A stretch of 43,666 bases of DNA from a virus, in IMG/VR virus record IMGVR_UViG_3300044616_001534, positions 1 to 43,666 of that record. One strand, written 5' to 3'. The notes beneath the pieces were generated by a model that worked only from the letters and a program-made list of their open reading frames with translations, had not been told where the DNA came from and made no database searches. The position numbers and the translations under genes are program-made. Below, in pieces: positions 24,936 to 34,700 of this stretch (its first letter is position 1; the number at the start of each line of letters is the position of its first letter).

Positions 24936-27900
24936 TTATAAGAAAGTTGATGGCGGGATTAATCGAGATGGGACATTCTCTAATTCAAAAACCCCTTGAG
25001 CTCCGAACAAAGGATCTAGCCAAACCTCCAAAGGATAGCCTGTGCCTAACTTGTCTCTATCTGTGGCACTGTTAGGGATTAATTCTTGATCTAATACAAA
25101 ATCAATCTCAATCGGATATCCCACGCTAAGGGTCATCGTCCCTGTGGCAAAAGGTTTATTATTCAGATTGCCTTGAAAAACGATGGTAGAAGATATAGAT
25201 AGAATCCTGCGCTTGCGTCTTTCCCCATTAACAAAATAGGTTAGCCGATCACCTGGACGCATCGAGGGATTAAAAAAAGTGGTGAAGTTTTCCGTGTAAC
25301 TGTTCCGAGCGTTCTCTATATCCAGATTGGTTTTAATTGCCGTCCTGACTTCCCCTATAGTTTTCGCAAAAGGAAAACTCATTGACCCCGATACTAATTG
25401 ATCAAAGGGTGTTTTGTTCGGCGCTGATGGTGTCCAGACTTTATAACGGTATCTCTTAGGATCGGATTGGTTTTGCTTTTCCTCTGTTTCTGCCGGGTTC
25501 TCCTCCTCTACCCGCTCCCAGATTGGAGGTAGTCGTCTTGATGATTCCGGTCTACCTTCAACTTCCTCTGTTTTGTTTTCTGCAATCTGAGAGCCAAATC
25601 CCGACCCATTCCCCCCTGTTGATGCTGACCGAGTGTAAGCCGTGAAAGTATCCTTTTCGGAGTCGTCAACTTGTCTATACCCCGGCGTGTTGATGCTCCG
25701 GTTTATTTTTACCCTATAAGATTCTGCCGATTCTACACCTGTAATTAATGGGGGGAAATCCGGTTTTTCCTTTTCATTGTCTGGTTTTTTTCTGTTGTAT
25801 TCTCTGATTGTAGGATTTCTAGGATCGTCCATCGAAGCCAATCCTCTAACTATTTTATCCCTAGCCGTTACACAGTAGGGCTGTTGAAACGTCCTGTCTA
25901 TTGCTGCCAATCGTCGGCTCGTTCCGTCTGGCATACACCACTTAACCTCATCAACACCCTGAACCGCCGCGTCTTTGTAATATTTATCCATTGGCTCATG
26001 ATAGTAAGTCTCCCTCTCAAAGATAGAAATTCGCTGCGGGGTATAGGCTTTTCCTGCTAATTCCTTAGTCATTCGGTCGGCTTCGGTGGCTTTGTCTCCT
26101 AGTTCGCTATATCGTTGTTGAGATGAGAGTGTGGGATATTGTTCCGTTGGATCGGCTTCTGAATCTGAAACATTAATTTCTGGCTCCGTAGCGAAAACGT
26201 GAAACCGCCATCCTGTTTTTTGATAACCCAAATATAAGCCTTCATAAGCGGTTTCTCCCTGACTATAAGAATGTTGGGTTGTAGTTTCTTCTATTATTTG
26301 CCAAAACCCTCTAACGTCAACTTTCTTTAACTTCCAAACGCCCTGATTGTATTCGTAAATATCCTTAGCTAACGGCCCATTGAAAGCATATTTTTGTTCT
26401 GTAACTTGAAACTCAAAACCATCAATAGTTTTAATCTCTCGTTTAACCTTGACGTAGTTTTGTCCAGACTTCCAGAAGGAAACCGACAAATCATTAATAT
26501 TAACTGAATTAGGCGGTGTAGCTGCTATATCAGGGTCTTCTGTCCTTTGCTCATATTTGCGCTGTCTCATTCGGTATTCTGGCAGTGTAGGCGCTCTATT
26601 CCCTTGATTTTCCTCCTTCTGTTCCTGGAACTTTTCAAGAAATTCTCCCGTGACTTCTTGCTTCGGCCATATATAAGAAGCCCCATAAATATTAGTTACA
26701 TCTTCATTCTTTAAGGTAATAGTCTGTTTGGGTGTGATACTGTTTGGCAATCCCACAATAATTTCCTGTTGAAAGGCGGAATTAGGGGTAAGCGATCGCT
26801 GTTTACCTGTGGAACAGTTAACAGAAATTGCCGATAAAACATCCGTTTCTTGTAATAGCCATTCCTTTGTTGAGTCCCATTTTTTGCAGTAGACAGTATC
26901 AGAGTCCGATAAATCTAAAAAACAATTATTCTGTCTTAACCTCGATTGAATTTCACTCCGTGGTATTCTCCCTTCCTCTGGACTAACATCATTGGGGACT
27001 GGTATTTCCCCCTCCATTCCTGATAACTTCCCCCCAGCTTCACTGCAAAGCCACGTTAACGTTCTTGATTCAGCTAATTTACTTTCGGGTTGCGATGGGC
27101 TGTTAGTTAAGCATTCAGGGTCAACACCTGAGCTGAGTGAGAAAGCATGGTAAGAAATCTTCCAATCCCCAGAATAGAGAATAGGTGACAGTCCATCCAG
27201 AGGATCATTGTCATTGTACTTTCTGGGAACCAAAGGAACCTCTGTATCAAGCCACCAATGGGGATCTGTTAAGGAAATTGAAACCTCTATTTTTGGGTGC
27301 GATAACTCCGATCTCATCTTTTCATTAATCTCTAGCCCATCCACTCGCCACCCAATCCCGAACGCTTCAAACTTTGCGCCCCGGCATAAATGTTTCAAAA
27401 CTAAACTCTTATAACTAAACCAAGTCTCGAAACTCATCTGTCCGTTTTGAGATTGTTCTAAGGATGTGGAATAACTGAACTGACCCAATAAAGGCAACCA
27501 TTGTAAAACCGTTGGCAACTTATCTATATAGTCAGTATCGTAATTAATATTAGATGTGTTGTTGACAACCGATATCTTAATGGGTGTAGTATTTGCTGTT
27601 ACCTTAACTCCCGATACCTGTACAGCTAAATTTTGCGGGGCTGTGAGGATGGTTTTGGCTAAAGACTGAACAGGAATAAAGGTTAATTCTTGGGATGTAG
27701 AATTGTAAACCGCTTGACCCTGTACCAAGTCTCCAGCAAGTGTTCCGGGCGGTTTGACCGTGTAGCTAATCCCACCAATATAGACACTCGTAGCACTGCT
27801 ATAGTTTGGGACTGATACGGTTACGGGGTTGGCAGGGGATGTGACTTGAATATATTTTGGTTCTGAGTATTGAGCGATCGCCACCTGTTGAGTATAGGGA

Positions 27901-28175
27901 TTATAAATAAATTCATCCGGTGCGAGTTGTGCCGTGTCTACTGATTCCGATAATTGGTAAACCTTATTATTGACAACAACTGAGACAATCTTCTGACTTT
28001 GAGGTGTAGGGATAATTAAAACCGGATCGGTCGTGGGACTTACTGCTACAATAGAAACATCATCTTTAACTAATATTTCCTTACTTAACCCGTCGGGAAC
28101 TCCCAGGGATAAACCAAAAGCACCGGACTGTTTAGTATTTAGATTTAATTGCGGGGTGTTTAATTTTAAGTACAT
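24936..28175 (-). CDS. Putative tail hub / baseplate-like protein, 1,079 aa
   Basis: The N-terminus carries two tandem beta modules at about residues 50-101 and 116-168 (P-V-x-I/V-x-x-P ... VVVNNKVYQL versus VYIGGISYTV ... YNPYTQQVAI versus YNSTSQELTF). A middle region (FSYKSLVLKHLCRGAKFEAF, GIGWRVDGLEINEKM) and the C-terminus (FNPSMRPGDRLTYFVNGERR, then RILSISSTIVFQG and TGTMTLSVGYP) resemble hub proteins of the gp27/gp44/gpD type that close the tail tip. It is on the strand opposite the tape measure, which is unusual for a tail-tip gene. The hub call is from pattern and position. Confidence 0.5.
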   Translation of the reverse strand: MYLKLNTPQLNLNTKQSGAFGLSLGVPDGLSKEILVKDDVSIVAVSPTTDPVLIIPTPQSQKIVSVVVNNKVYQLSESVDTAQLAPDEFIYNPYTQQVAIAQYSEPKYIQVTSPANPVTVSVPNYSSATSVYIGGISYTVKPPGTLAGDLVQGQAVYNSTSQELTFIPVQSLAKTILTAPQNLAVQVSGVKVTANTTPIKISVVNNTSNINYDTDYIDKLPTVLQWLPLLGQFSYSTSLEQSQNGQMSFETWFSYKSLVLKHLCRGAKFEAFGIGWRVDGLEINEKMRSELSHPKIEVSISLTDPHWWLDTEVPLVPRKYNDNDPLDGLSPILYSGDWKISYHAFSLSSGVDPECLTNSPSQPESKLAESRTLTWLCSEAGGKLSGMEGEIPVPNDVSPEEGRIPRSEIQSRLRQNNCFLDLSDSDTVYCKKWDSTKEWLLQETDVLSAISVNCSTGKQRSLTPNSAFQQEIIVGLPNSITPKQTITLKNEDVTNIYGASYIWPKQEVTGEFLEKFQEQKEENQGNRAPTLPEYRMRQRKYEQRTEDPDIAATPPNSVNINDLSVSFWKSGQNYVKVKREIKTIDGFEFQVTEQKYAFNGPLAKDIYEYNQGVWKLKKVDVRGFWQIIEETTTQHSYSQGETAYEGLYLGYQKTGWRFHVFATEPEINVSDSEADPTEQYPTLSSQQRYSELGDKATEADRMTKELAGKAYTPQRISIFERETYYHEPMDKYYKDAAVQGVDEVKWCMPDGTSRRLAAIDRTFQQPYCVTARDKIVRGLASMDDPRNPTIREYNRKKPDNEKEKPDFPPLITGVESAESYRVKINRSINTPGYRQVDDSEKDTFTAYTRSASTGGNGSGFGSQIAENKTEEVEGRPESSRRLPPIWERVEEENPAETEEKQNQSDPKRYRYKVWTPSAPNKTPFDQLVSGSMSFPFAKTIGEVRTAIKTNLDIENARNSYTENFTTFFNPSMRPGDRLTYFVNGERRKRRILSISSTIVFQGNLNNKPFATGTMTLSVGYPIEIDFVLDQELIPNSATDRDKLGTGYPLEVWLDPLFGAQGVFELENVPSRLIPPSTFL

Positions 28176-28214
28176 AATATTATTATAAATTCATAAGTCT
28201 ATTCTAATTATAAT

Positions 28215-28796
28215 ATGGCTGTAATCACTGGCAAGTTAATTTTTGAAACTCCATCCTCAATCAAAGATAAATATTATGAAGCCCTGACCTGGAGGGATGG
28301 CGACGGTGCAATCCGTAAATCCTACTTTAACGACAGTGGAAACCTAGAGTTAATGATTCCGTGTGACAAGTATCAAGAGAACCCCAACCCGTCCCCCGGC
28401 TCCGTATCTAATCGCTTCGGCGGTGACTGGGTACAAGTTAGTAATATCCGGTTTGGCTTCTCGATTGACGTGATTGAAGAAATGGCAGAATTGCGTTTTA
28501 TCTTTCAGGAATTAAGGCGTTACCAAGGGGCAACTATTCAAAGCAGTAAATCATTTAGGGCTTTAAGGGTTTGGGATTATGTAGGGTTTGATATTGCTGA
28601 TTATGCCACGGGCGTTACAGAGCGTCATGTTAAAATATTAGGGATAGAACCTCAAGGGGGATCGGGCGTGATGCAAAAAGGATCTCAACAGTGTGTTAGT
28701 GGTAGTGTAACTAATACCCCCGACAGTCCCAGACGGTTTTTAGGGCAACCATTTAAAGTTACATTTGAGGAGTTTGGACACCGTGAAACCTATTAA
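28215..28796 (+). CDS. Hypothetical tail-region protein, 193 aa
   Basis: Divergent from the hub-like gene across 39 A+T-rich bases. The protein has beta-rich segments (MAVITGKLIFETP, VSNIRFGFSIDVIEEMAELR) and Trp-containing strands (RALRVWDYVGFDIADYATGV), with a polar Gly/Ser-rich tail ending in FGHRETY. It may be a tail-tip accessory protein because of its neighbour, but nothing specific is recognised. Its stop lies within four bases of the next likely start. Confidence 0.55.
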   Translation: MAVITGKLIFETPSSIKDKYYEALTWRDGDGAIRKSYFNDSGNLELMIPCDKYQENPNPSPGSVSNRFGGDWVQVSNIRFGFSIDVIEEMAELRFIFQELRRYQGATIQSSKSFRALRVWDYVGFDIADYATGVTERHVKILGIEPQGGSGVMQKGSQQCVSGSVTNTPDSPRRFLGQPFKVTFEEFGHRETY

Positions 28797-28800
28797 TGTC

Positions 28801-29010
28801 ATGACAGAAATAAAAGGAAAATATCAAATTTCATTATGTAGAGGTCAAAACTGTTGCCCTCAGTTAATCATTGAGAATGGTAAGTATATTATTACCGATG
28901 ATTCCGGCGGGAGGGTTGTACTGGATAAAAGTAATATTGACGAATTAATTAATCAGTATCAGGAATTTCAGGATTTAAAATCACTCAAGGAATGGTCGTT
29001 AGGTAAATAA
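28801..29010 (+). CDS. Small conserved-looking protein, 69 aa
   Basis: I choose the ATG giving MTEIKGKYQISLCRGQNCCP over an upstream TTG at 28765 inside the previous gene. Three clustered cysteines (CRGQNCCP) suggest metal binding or a disulfide, followed by a compact beta/helix unit (IIENGKYIITDDSGGRVVLD, NIDELINQYQEFQ). Its TAA overlaps the next ATG (TAATG), so the two are probably translated together. The function is unknown. Confidence 0.55.
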   Translation: MTEIKGKYQISLCRGQNCCPQLIIENGKYIITDDSGGRVVLDKSNIDELINQYQEFQDLKSLKEWSLGK

Positions 29011-29321
29011 TGCTATCTGATTTAATTGTTTTCCTATTACTGTCTCTCGGTTTGCGGTGGTTTATTTTTAAGCACTCCCTACTCTATCCTGTTCGGGTGT
29101 GGCTTGAAAGCTCCAAGGCACAGTCATTCTTTAGTAAATTATTTCAATGCCCCTACTGCCAAACCTTTGAGGCTTCTGTTATTGTGTATCTGGTACTCAT
29201 GCCATTTTCACCTGCTATTGGGTTTCTAGCAGGTTTATTTAATGGCTATGTTGCGATCGCAGTTGAAAACTTAATTGAATCCCAAATTGATAAGTTTGAG
29301 GCAAGAAACGAAAACAAATAA
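29010..29321 (+). CDS. Small membrane protein with CxxC motif, 103 aa
   Basis: Two hydrophobic helices: residues 4-20 (DLIVFLLLSLGLRWFIF) and about 56-88 (VIVYLVLMPFSPAIGFLAGL). Between them FQCPYCQTFEA has a CPYC pair that could bind metal or act as a thiol site. The C-terminus is charged. Small phage membrane proteins of this shape are common; holin is conceivable but no endolysin is visible nearby. It is coupled to the previous gene by TAATG. Confidence 0.6.
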   Translation: MLSDLIVFLLLSLGLRWFIFKHSLLYPVRVWLESSKAQSFFSKLFQCPYCQTFEASVIVYLVLMPFSPAIGFLAGLFNGYVAIAVENLIESQIDKFEARNENK

Positions 29322-29378
29322 AAAAGTAAGTGCGCTGCAAACGGTTAGGTTGAAATTGCTGCATAAAAAGTTAGGGAT

Positions 29379-30734
29379 TTAAGCGATATCAAATAGACTC
29401 AATTGTTTAAATTCAGGTTTGTTTAATTCTTTAATTTCTATCTCTAATTCTGAGTATTCCCTGGGTTGATTAATCCTGTCACAAGCAATATCAAAATATT
29501 CCTTTTCCTTTTCGATGCAGATATAATTACGTCCCAATTCTTTGCAAGCTAAAGCCGTTGTGCCACTACCACAAAAAGGATCTAAGACTATTCCATTCTC
29601 AGGGGTGATTAAAGTTATTAAATATTTCATCAGGTGACGACTCTTGACCGTTGGGTGAGTGTTTTTGATCTCTCCACTGTTTGACCTATCATTAGGGGAT
29701 GCCTTGGCTTGATAATAGACGCTAGGGATGGTTTCTGGGTCAAAGGGGATTTGCTTAAAGAATCTTGCTGCCGTCCCTTGATCGTTGTGCCCAAAAGTTG
29801 TATGAGCATACTCTTTACCTTTAGCCACGCTTTTAAAATCACCATTATTTCTTGGTCTATCACTACTAACACTAACCCCACTCTGTTCACCAACAACCGT
29901 CACCGGACAATCAGGGCTATGATTCTCGCCTTTGCAATTAGCACCGCAGGAAAGGATTAGATTTGATGGGAATCTACCGGATGTCGATCCTCCTATCATC
30001 TTTTCTGTTTTATCATGAGCAAAAGTCCCATAACTAGATCGATTGGTTGGATTACATCCCATTGTTCTGATCGTGCTTTCCGTCCCCACTCGTGATGCCT
30101 CAATATTCAAACCACCAACGCCATGTTTTAAAATATTTCTAGCAATGCTTGATTCTGATATAGGCTTTTGAACTAACCACCAACCCTCAACGGCTGGTTT
30201 TAATGCAGGCGTTTTCCATCCGTCCCATTGCTTGGCTTCGGGTGATGATGGGGCGGTTTCACACTCATTACGGGCTAATCCTTTCCAGCAATCATTTTCT
30301 CCCCAGTTTTTATAATTAGGTCGCTGCGTGCCATCTGGTCTAGTTTTTAGTCCTATAACTTCCCTTTCTTCCCCAAACAATTGATCGATTTGCTTTGAAA
30401 TATCCTGACTTTTTGGAAATCCTTGGCCCTGTGCAACATGGCAAATATCAATAATTCTAAACCCCGCCAATTCTAAAGCCATACCCGTCCAGTGAGATGT
30501 TCTAGGGAGACTCCAAACCAAGCCACAGGCTCCGGGTTTCATCACCCTTAAACATTCTGCCATTATCTCAGATAGCCAATTAATCCAGTTAAGCATACCC
30601 CCTTTGTTATGGTCAAATTCCTTTGACATAAAGCTAATTCCTGCGGGTGGATCGCTTATTAAACTATCAAAATAATTATCAGGAATATTCTTTAAAACTT
30701 CAAAACAATCCCCATGAATAATTTGATTTAACAT
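29379..30734 (-). CDS. DNA methyltransferase, DPPA type (beta-class order)
   Basis: Transfers a methyl group from S-adenosylmethionine to an amino group in DNA. The catalytic motif IV reads SDPPAGISF at residues 27-35, a DPPA variant of DPPY typical of a phage methylase family that also has WSLPRTSHWTG and GQGFPKSQDISKQ, both present here. THPTVKS and the cofactor motif DPFCGSGTT (385-393) come at the C-terminus, so the order is catalytic motif then cofactor motif. The last residues contain QLSLF (444-448), which matches the sliding-clamp-binding pentapeptide. There is no restriction partner beside it, so it is probably an orphan protecting phage DNA. Confidence 0.9.
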   Translation of the reverse strand: MLNQIIHGDCFEVLKNIPDNYFDSLISDPPAGISFMSKEFDHNKGGMLNWINWLSEIMAECLRVMKPGACGLVWSLPRTSHWTGMALELAGFRIIDICHVAQGQGFPKSQDISKQIDQLFGEEREVIGLKTRPDGTQRPNYKNWGENDCWKGLARNECETAPSSPEAKQWDGWKTPALKPAVEGWWLVQKPISESSIARNILKHGVGGLNIEASRVGTESTIRTMGCNPTNRSSYGTFAHDKTEKMIGGSTSGRFPSNLILSCGANCKGENHSPDCPVTVVGEQSGVSVSSDRPRNNGDFKSVAKGKEYAHTTFGHNDQGTAARFFKQIPFDPETIPSVYYQAKASPNDRSNSGEIKNTHPTVKSRHLMKYLITLITPENGIVLDPFCGSGTTALACKELGRNYICIEKEKEYFDIACDRINQPREYSELEIEIKELNKPEFKQLSLFDIA

Positions 30735-30772
30735 TTAGTTTAGTTGAGTTGATATTATCAGCAAATCTTTAA

Positions 30773-30800
30773 GGGTAGAGATTCAGTCTCTACCCTTTTT
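30773..30800. terminator. Terminator-like hairpin between methylase and regulator
   Basis: Perfect 9-bp stem GGGTAGAGA / TCTCTACCC with a 5-base loop. It is followed by TTTTT on the plus strand and preceded by AA (TT on the minus strand). Genes on both sides are on the minus strand, so it probably ends the regulator transcript, despite the weaker U-run in that direction. Confidence 0.6.
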
Positions 30801-30831
30801 AATTGGTGGTTTTAACCAAGATTTCTGCCAA

Positions 30832-31665
30832 CTATTCCCCAATAATCATCTGGCGATCGCCTTTCTGATTTGCCCACAATTCTCGAACCTCATCAACCAA
30901 CTCCGCAGGGATATAGTCGGTTTGAACTGGACGCATTGCTTTAGAAATTAGATGATCTTTACCGCAAGATTCTAACCATTTTTGAAAATCCTTTCCAGTT
31001 TTGAATTTCAATTCTTTACCGAGTTGAGCCAATGATTTCCCACGAAATACAGCTAACTGTTTTCCGTCTTCATTCATAACAACTGATTCAAACTGGGTTT
31101 CAGTTTCTCTCACTACTGCGTCAGGACGACCTTGAATGAGTGCCAAAGTTCCCACGCCATGAAGTGAAACAATAGCGGAGCCGGTTTCTAAAACAAGCCT
31201 TTGATCTCTCATGCTACTAGCTTGGGCTTCAACGATTCGGACTTGTAACCGGAGAAATTCTAGCTCATCATTTTGTTGGGGGATGACGGTTTCAGCTTCA
31301 CGGGTTTTGATGACAAAATAGGCTTGAGCTTGTGCAATTTCCGGTTTTCGGGGGTCGCCGTTCATAGCCGTGAGATAAGCCCCAAATCGAGATAATTTGT
31401 AATCTTCTTTTGGGCGACCGCCACTTTTTAGGATTGACACTGAAAAGTGCTTACCGACTTCGTTTGAGCCTTGCTGTGCTTCACAAGAAACCATTGCTCG
31501 TTCAATGGCTACCTTAAATTCATTCCATCGGGGATATCCCAATAAACTCATCAACTCCCGTGCCAACCAGTATTCGCGCCCTTCACGGTCAATGCGCTTA
31601 ATTGAGTCAAAAGGGGATTTGGATTGACTGTGATCTTGATTGCCAGATAATGCTATATTAGACAT
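30832..31665 (-). CDS. Phage antirepressor-like protein 2 (BRO/DinD-like), 277 aa
   Basis: I start it at the ATG giving MSNIALSGNQ, behind GGA seven bases upstream; a longer GTG frame would read through the leader hairpin. The N-terminal 120 residues follow the BRO-N/DinD pattern: WLARELMSLLGYPRWNEFKV, SGGRPKEDYKLSRFGAYLTA and MNGDPRKPEIAQAQAYFVI. The C-terminal part (KSLAQLGKELKFKTGKDF, DYIPAELVDEVREL) is a separate helical domain. Such proteins modulate repressors or respond to damage. It has its own promoter and hairpin leader, between the MuF-type head gene and the methylase. Confidence 0.7.
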   Translation of the reverse strand: MSNIALSGNQDHSQSKSPFDSIKRIDREGREYWLARELMSLLGYPRWNEFKVAIERAMVSCEAQQGSNEVGKHFSVSILKSGGRPKEDYKLSRFGAYLTAMNGDPRKPEIAQAQAYFVIKTREAETVIPQQNDELEFLRLQVRIVEAQASSMRDQRLVLETGSAIVSLHGVGTLALIQGRPDAVVRETETQFESVVMNEDGKQLAVFRGKSLAQLGKELKFKTGKDFQKWLESCGKDHLISKAMRPVQTDYIPAELVDEVRELWANQKGDRQMIIGE

Positions 31666-31747
31666 AGATTTCCAATAAATTATTACAACGTTTTTGAGAA
31701 AAGCCGGAGAAGGTAGAAAACCTCTGGCTTTTCTCTTTTCTATTATA
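31666..31747 (-). promoter_or_regulatory. Promoter and hairpin leader of antirepressor-like gene 2
   Basis: On the minus strand TATAAT (complement of 31742-31747) is followed six bases later by a perfect 10-bp stem, GAGAAAAGCC / GGCTTTTCTC (31696-31705 with 31726-31735). Inside it lies a smaller imperfect 5-bp stem. About 30 bases then lead to the ATG. The geometry resembles the leaders at 24243 and 40645 although the sequence differs. Confidence 0.6.
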
Positions 31748-31776
31748 CACCAAAACACTTTAAGCTATTTATTCCA

Positions 31777-34700
31777 TTAACTCCCTGCTCTCAACTTTCC
31801 TAATTCTTCCCTCTGATTATTTAACATCCCAACAACCTTAAATAAATCTTGATTCTTGCGGGTGATGCTACCCTCCAAAGCATTAAGTCTATTTTGGCGT
31901 TTAATGCCCGATGCCGACCCATCTAACGGCTGCTCTTTGAGTGCGGTTATTTCCCGTCGCAGTGTTGCCATTTCAGATTGAATACCCGTTAACTGTTTCT
32001 GGGTATTTACTATCTGACCTTTAAGGATTTGGATTTGCTCATTCTGTAATGGCGGTAATCTCAAGTCTCTAACATCTTGAATAACCTCCCCTAACTGCTG
32101 TTGTTTAATCTGTTTTTCTAGTTGTAACTTACTCAGTTGAGCCTCTAACTTTTTAGTTCCTTTCTTGGCAATACTAAGCTGTTGAATTTGTTGTTGAATT
32201 TCAGATATTTTAGGCTCTAATTCAGTCAAGGCTTGATTAAGAATATTCCGATCTCTAATCATTGCCGAGGCTTTATCAGCTTGATAAGTTAGCGGTTCTA
32301 TCTTGATTTCTCTCATGTTCAGAGATTGTTTTAACTTATTCTCAATCTCATCTAATTGTTTAAATAGTTCCCCCCTCTCGATAGCTTTTCCTTTCACATC
32401 AAAGAATACGGGTTTACCAGCATCCTGTCTGACCTTCTCCCATATTTGTAGGGTGTTGTCTGCGTTATCTCTAATTAGATTTGAGCTATCAAGATTGTAT
32501 CTATCAAGTTGTTCCAATAGAATATTTTGCTCATTTAATAATTTCTTCTGAGCATCATTTAAGGATCTAATTCCATTCCCTGTTACCTCTCCCTGTTCCT
32601 TGAGTACCGTATATTTACGTTGCCAGTCTTGATATTTGCCTACGGTTTTCCGTAGCTGACCCTGTACATCATCGGGCTTGATTGATTCCCTGACTTTGAC
32701 ATCAGACGCTTTTTTACCATCTAAAGATTTCCAGAGTTTGTCAACTCGCTCGTAACTTGACCCCTGCCAGTTGTCAGATGTTGATGATTTAATTTGGTTC
32801 TGCCAGTACACGGCTTGATCTTCTGCCCATTTTAAAAACTCGCCTTCCTCAATTAATCCATTTTCAGTAAATACTTTAAACTGGGTATCTTTTTTGAGTG
32901 TTCTAATACTGGACTGGACAATACTGTACTGCCTTAAAGTTTCGTCAGCTAACTGTCTAATGGCTTCATAACCCACTTTTTTACCAGTAAGCGGTAATAA
33001 GGTTAAGTCTTCAGGTGAAAGCCCGTTAGCATCAAACCACCGCCGAACCTTGAGAGCTTTTCCCGTGGCATCAACACCATCATCAATCTTTTGACCGATA
33101 TCAATTAAAAACCCTATATTCCAATCCTGACCTATGGCTTCCAACTTTTTAACAGCATCCTCAATTTGATTGATGCGAGACTCAACCATTGGGGATAGAT
33201 TCTTTTCCCATGATGGAGTCTGTTCATCCCCAAACCGTTGTTTTTCGTATTGCTGATAGGTTTTATTTTGTGACTTTAAAGACTCATCAAGGTTAACCCG
33301 ACTAGCACCAGCTAACGCTTTTAACCGTTTAGTTTCCTCTGCAATCTCACGGGATATTTTGCGCAATTCGACCGCCGCGTTATACGTCCCTATGTCAGAG
33401 TCGGGGATTTGGGTTTTGGTTATGGGAAGTTTAGAGGTATCAGCTAGAATACCATCAATTTCTTTCTGCAATTGTTCAAGTTTTTTAGTCTGTATAGCGA
33501 TATCAGAAATAGTGGACTTGGCATTATCTAATCCAGGCCTAAACCTACTCTCTAATTCCTTTTTGAACTTAGGGACTTGAGCTTTAATATCCATAGCATC
33601 CTGAGTCAACTTGTCTAACGGTTGTTGTCTTTCTATCTGACTAAACGGCTCGTAGGTTTGCTCGTAGTTTTTAGTTTTCTTAACTCTATTTTCCCAATCT
33701 AATATCTGAGATTCAAGTTCTTTAGCTTGTTTTTCTAGTTGCGCTCCGGTCTTTAGATAACCCATTCTCCCTAAGATTGATTCAGTTTGATTGGTTGTAG
33801 CTGTGAGGGTTTGATCGGTTCTTTTCAATAGTCTAACAGAACTATCAATCTCGGCCTTAACCCTTTTTAGTTCGGCGCGAAGTGATGTCAATTCATTTTG
33901 AATATCACGCCCAAAAAAGTTCTCAGGGTAAAGAGGATCTAATAGGTTTTGATAGTGGGATTGGAGTTCAGTTAATTTAGATTGTAAACCCTCTAGGTTT
34001 GTTTTTTCAATCAGATTAGACACGGGTTCTATAATTAATTTAGCACGGTTATTTGCTTGTTCTAGCCCCGCTATTTTCTTGTTAGGAGGGATGAAACCTT
34101 TAGACATTTGGCTGTCTATCTCGTTAGATATTTGAGCCTTCAAGCTATTGGTAGCATCGGACAGACTAGATCCTTCATTCCCTAGATTCTCAACAGCTTG
34201 GTTTCGTAGTTTGGCTGCGGGTGTGAGATTGGGGATATCTAATTGATTAAGTGCCAGATTAGCTTTTTCAAGTTGCAATCCGATGGCGTTGGCTTTTTTT
34301 TGGGCTTGTTCTATTTTTGTTTGAATCCGAGCCTGTCTAACTTCTCTAATTCTAATTTCTTCAGGTGAGACGAACTCCTTGGGATTCCGTTTGTTCATGC
34401 GACGAAGACGGACATTAAATCTGCTCTCATCGGATCTAATTTTAGCTAACTCAATTCCTAGATCCTTGATTTCTTGTAAGGCTTCGCGTCGTTGTTGTAG
34501 CCCGATTTCCCTCTGTTTGATAATTTTACCAACTGCAATCTCTGGAGTGTCTAAAGTCACATCATCGGGAATCATTGGGACGTAATCATCCAATCCCACA
34601 ACCTGACGTTTTTCTTGTGCTTCGATTGATTTAATTTTATCTATAGCTCTCTGTATCCGGTCATCAGAAATACCACGCTTTTTGAGTCTACGTTTTAAAT

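Noticed and set aside
29010-29321. Holin
   Set aside because: It has two hydrophobic helices but also a CPYC motif and no endolysin nearby, so I leave it as a membrane protein of unknown role.
31666-31758. N-terminal extension of the second antirepressor from a GTG (MFWCIIEKRK...)
   Set aside because: It reads through a TATAAT box and a perfect hairpin, and homologous patterns begin at the ATG at 31665 or later.
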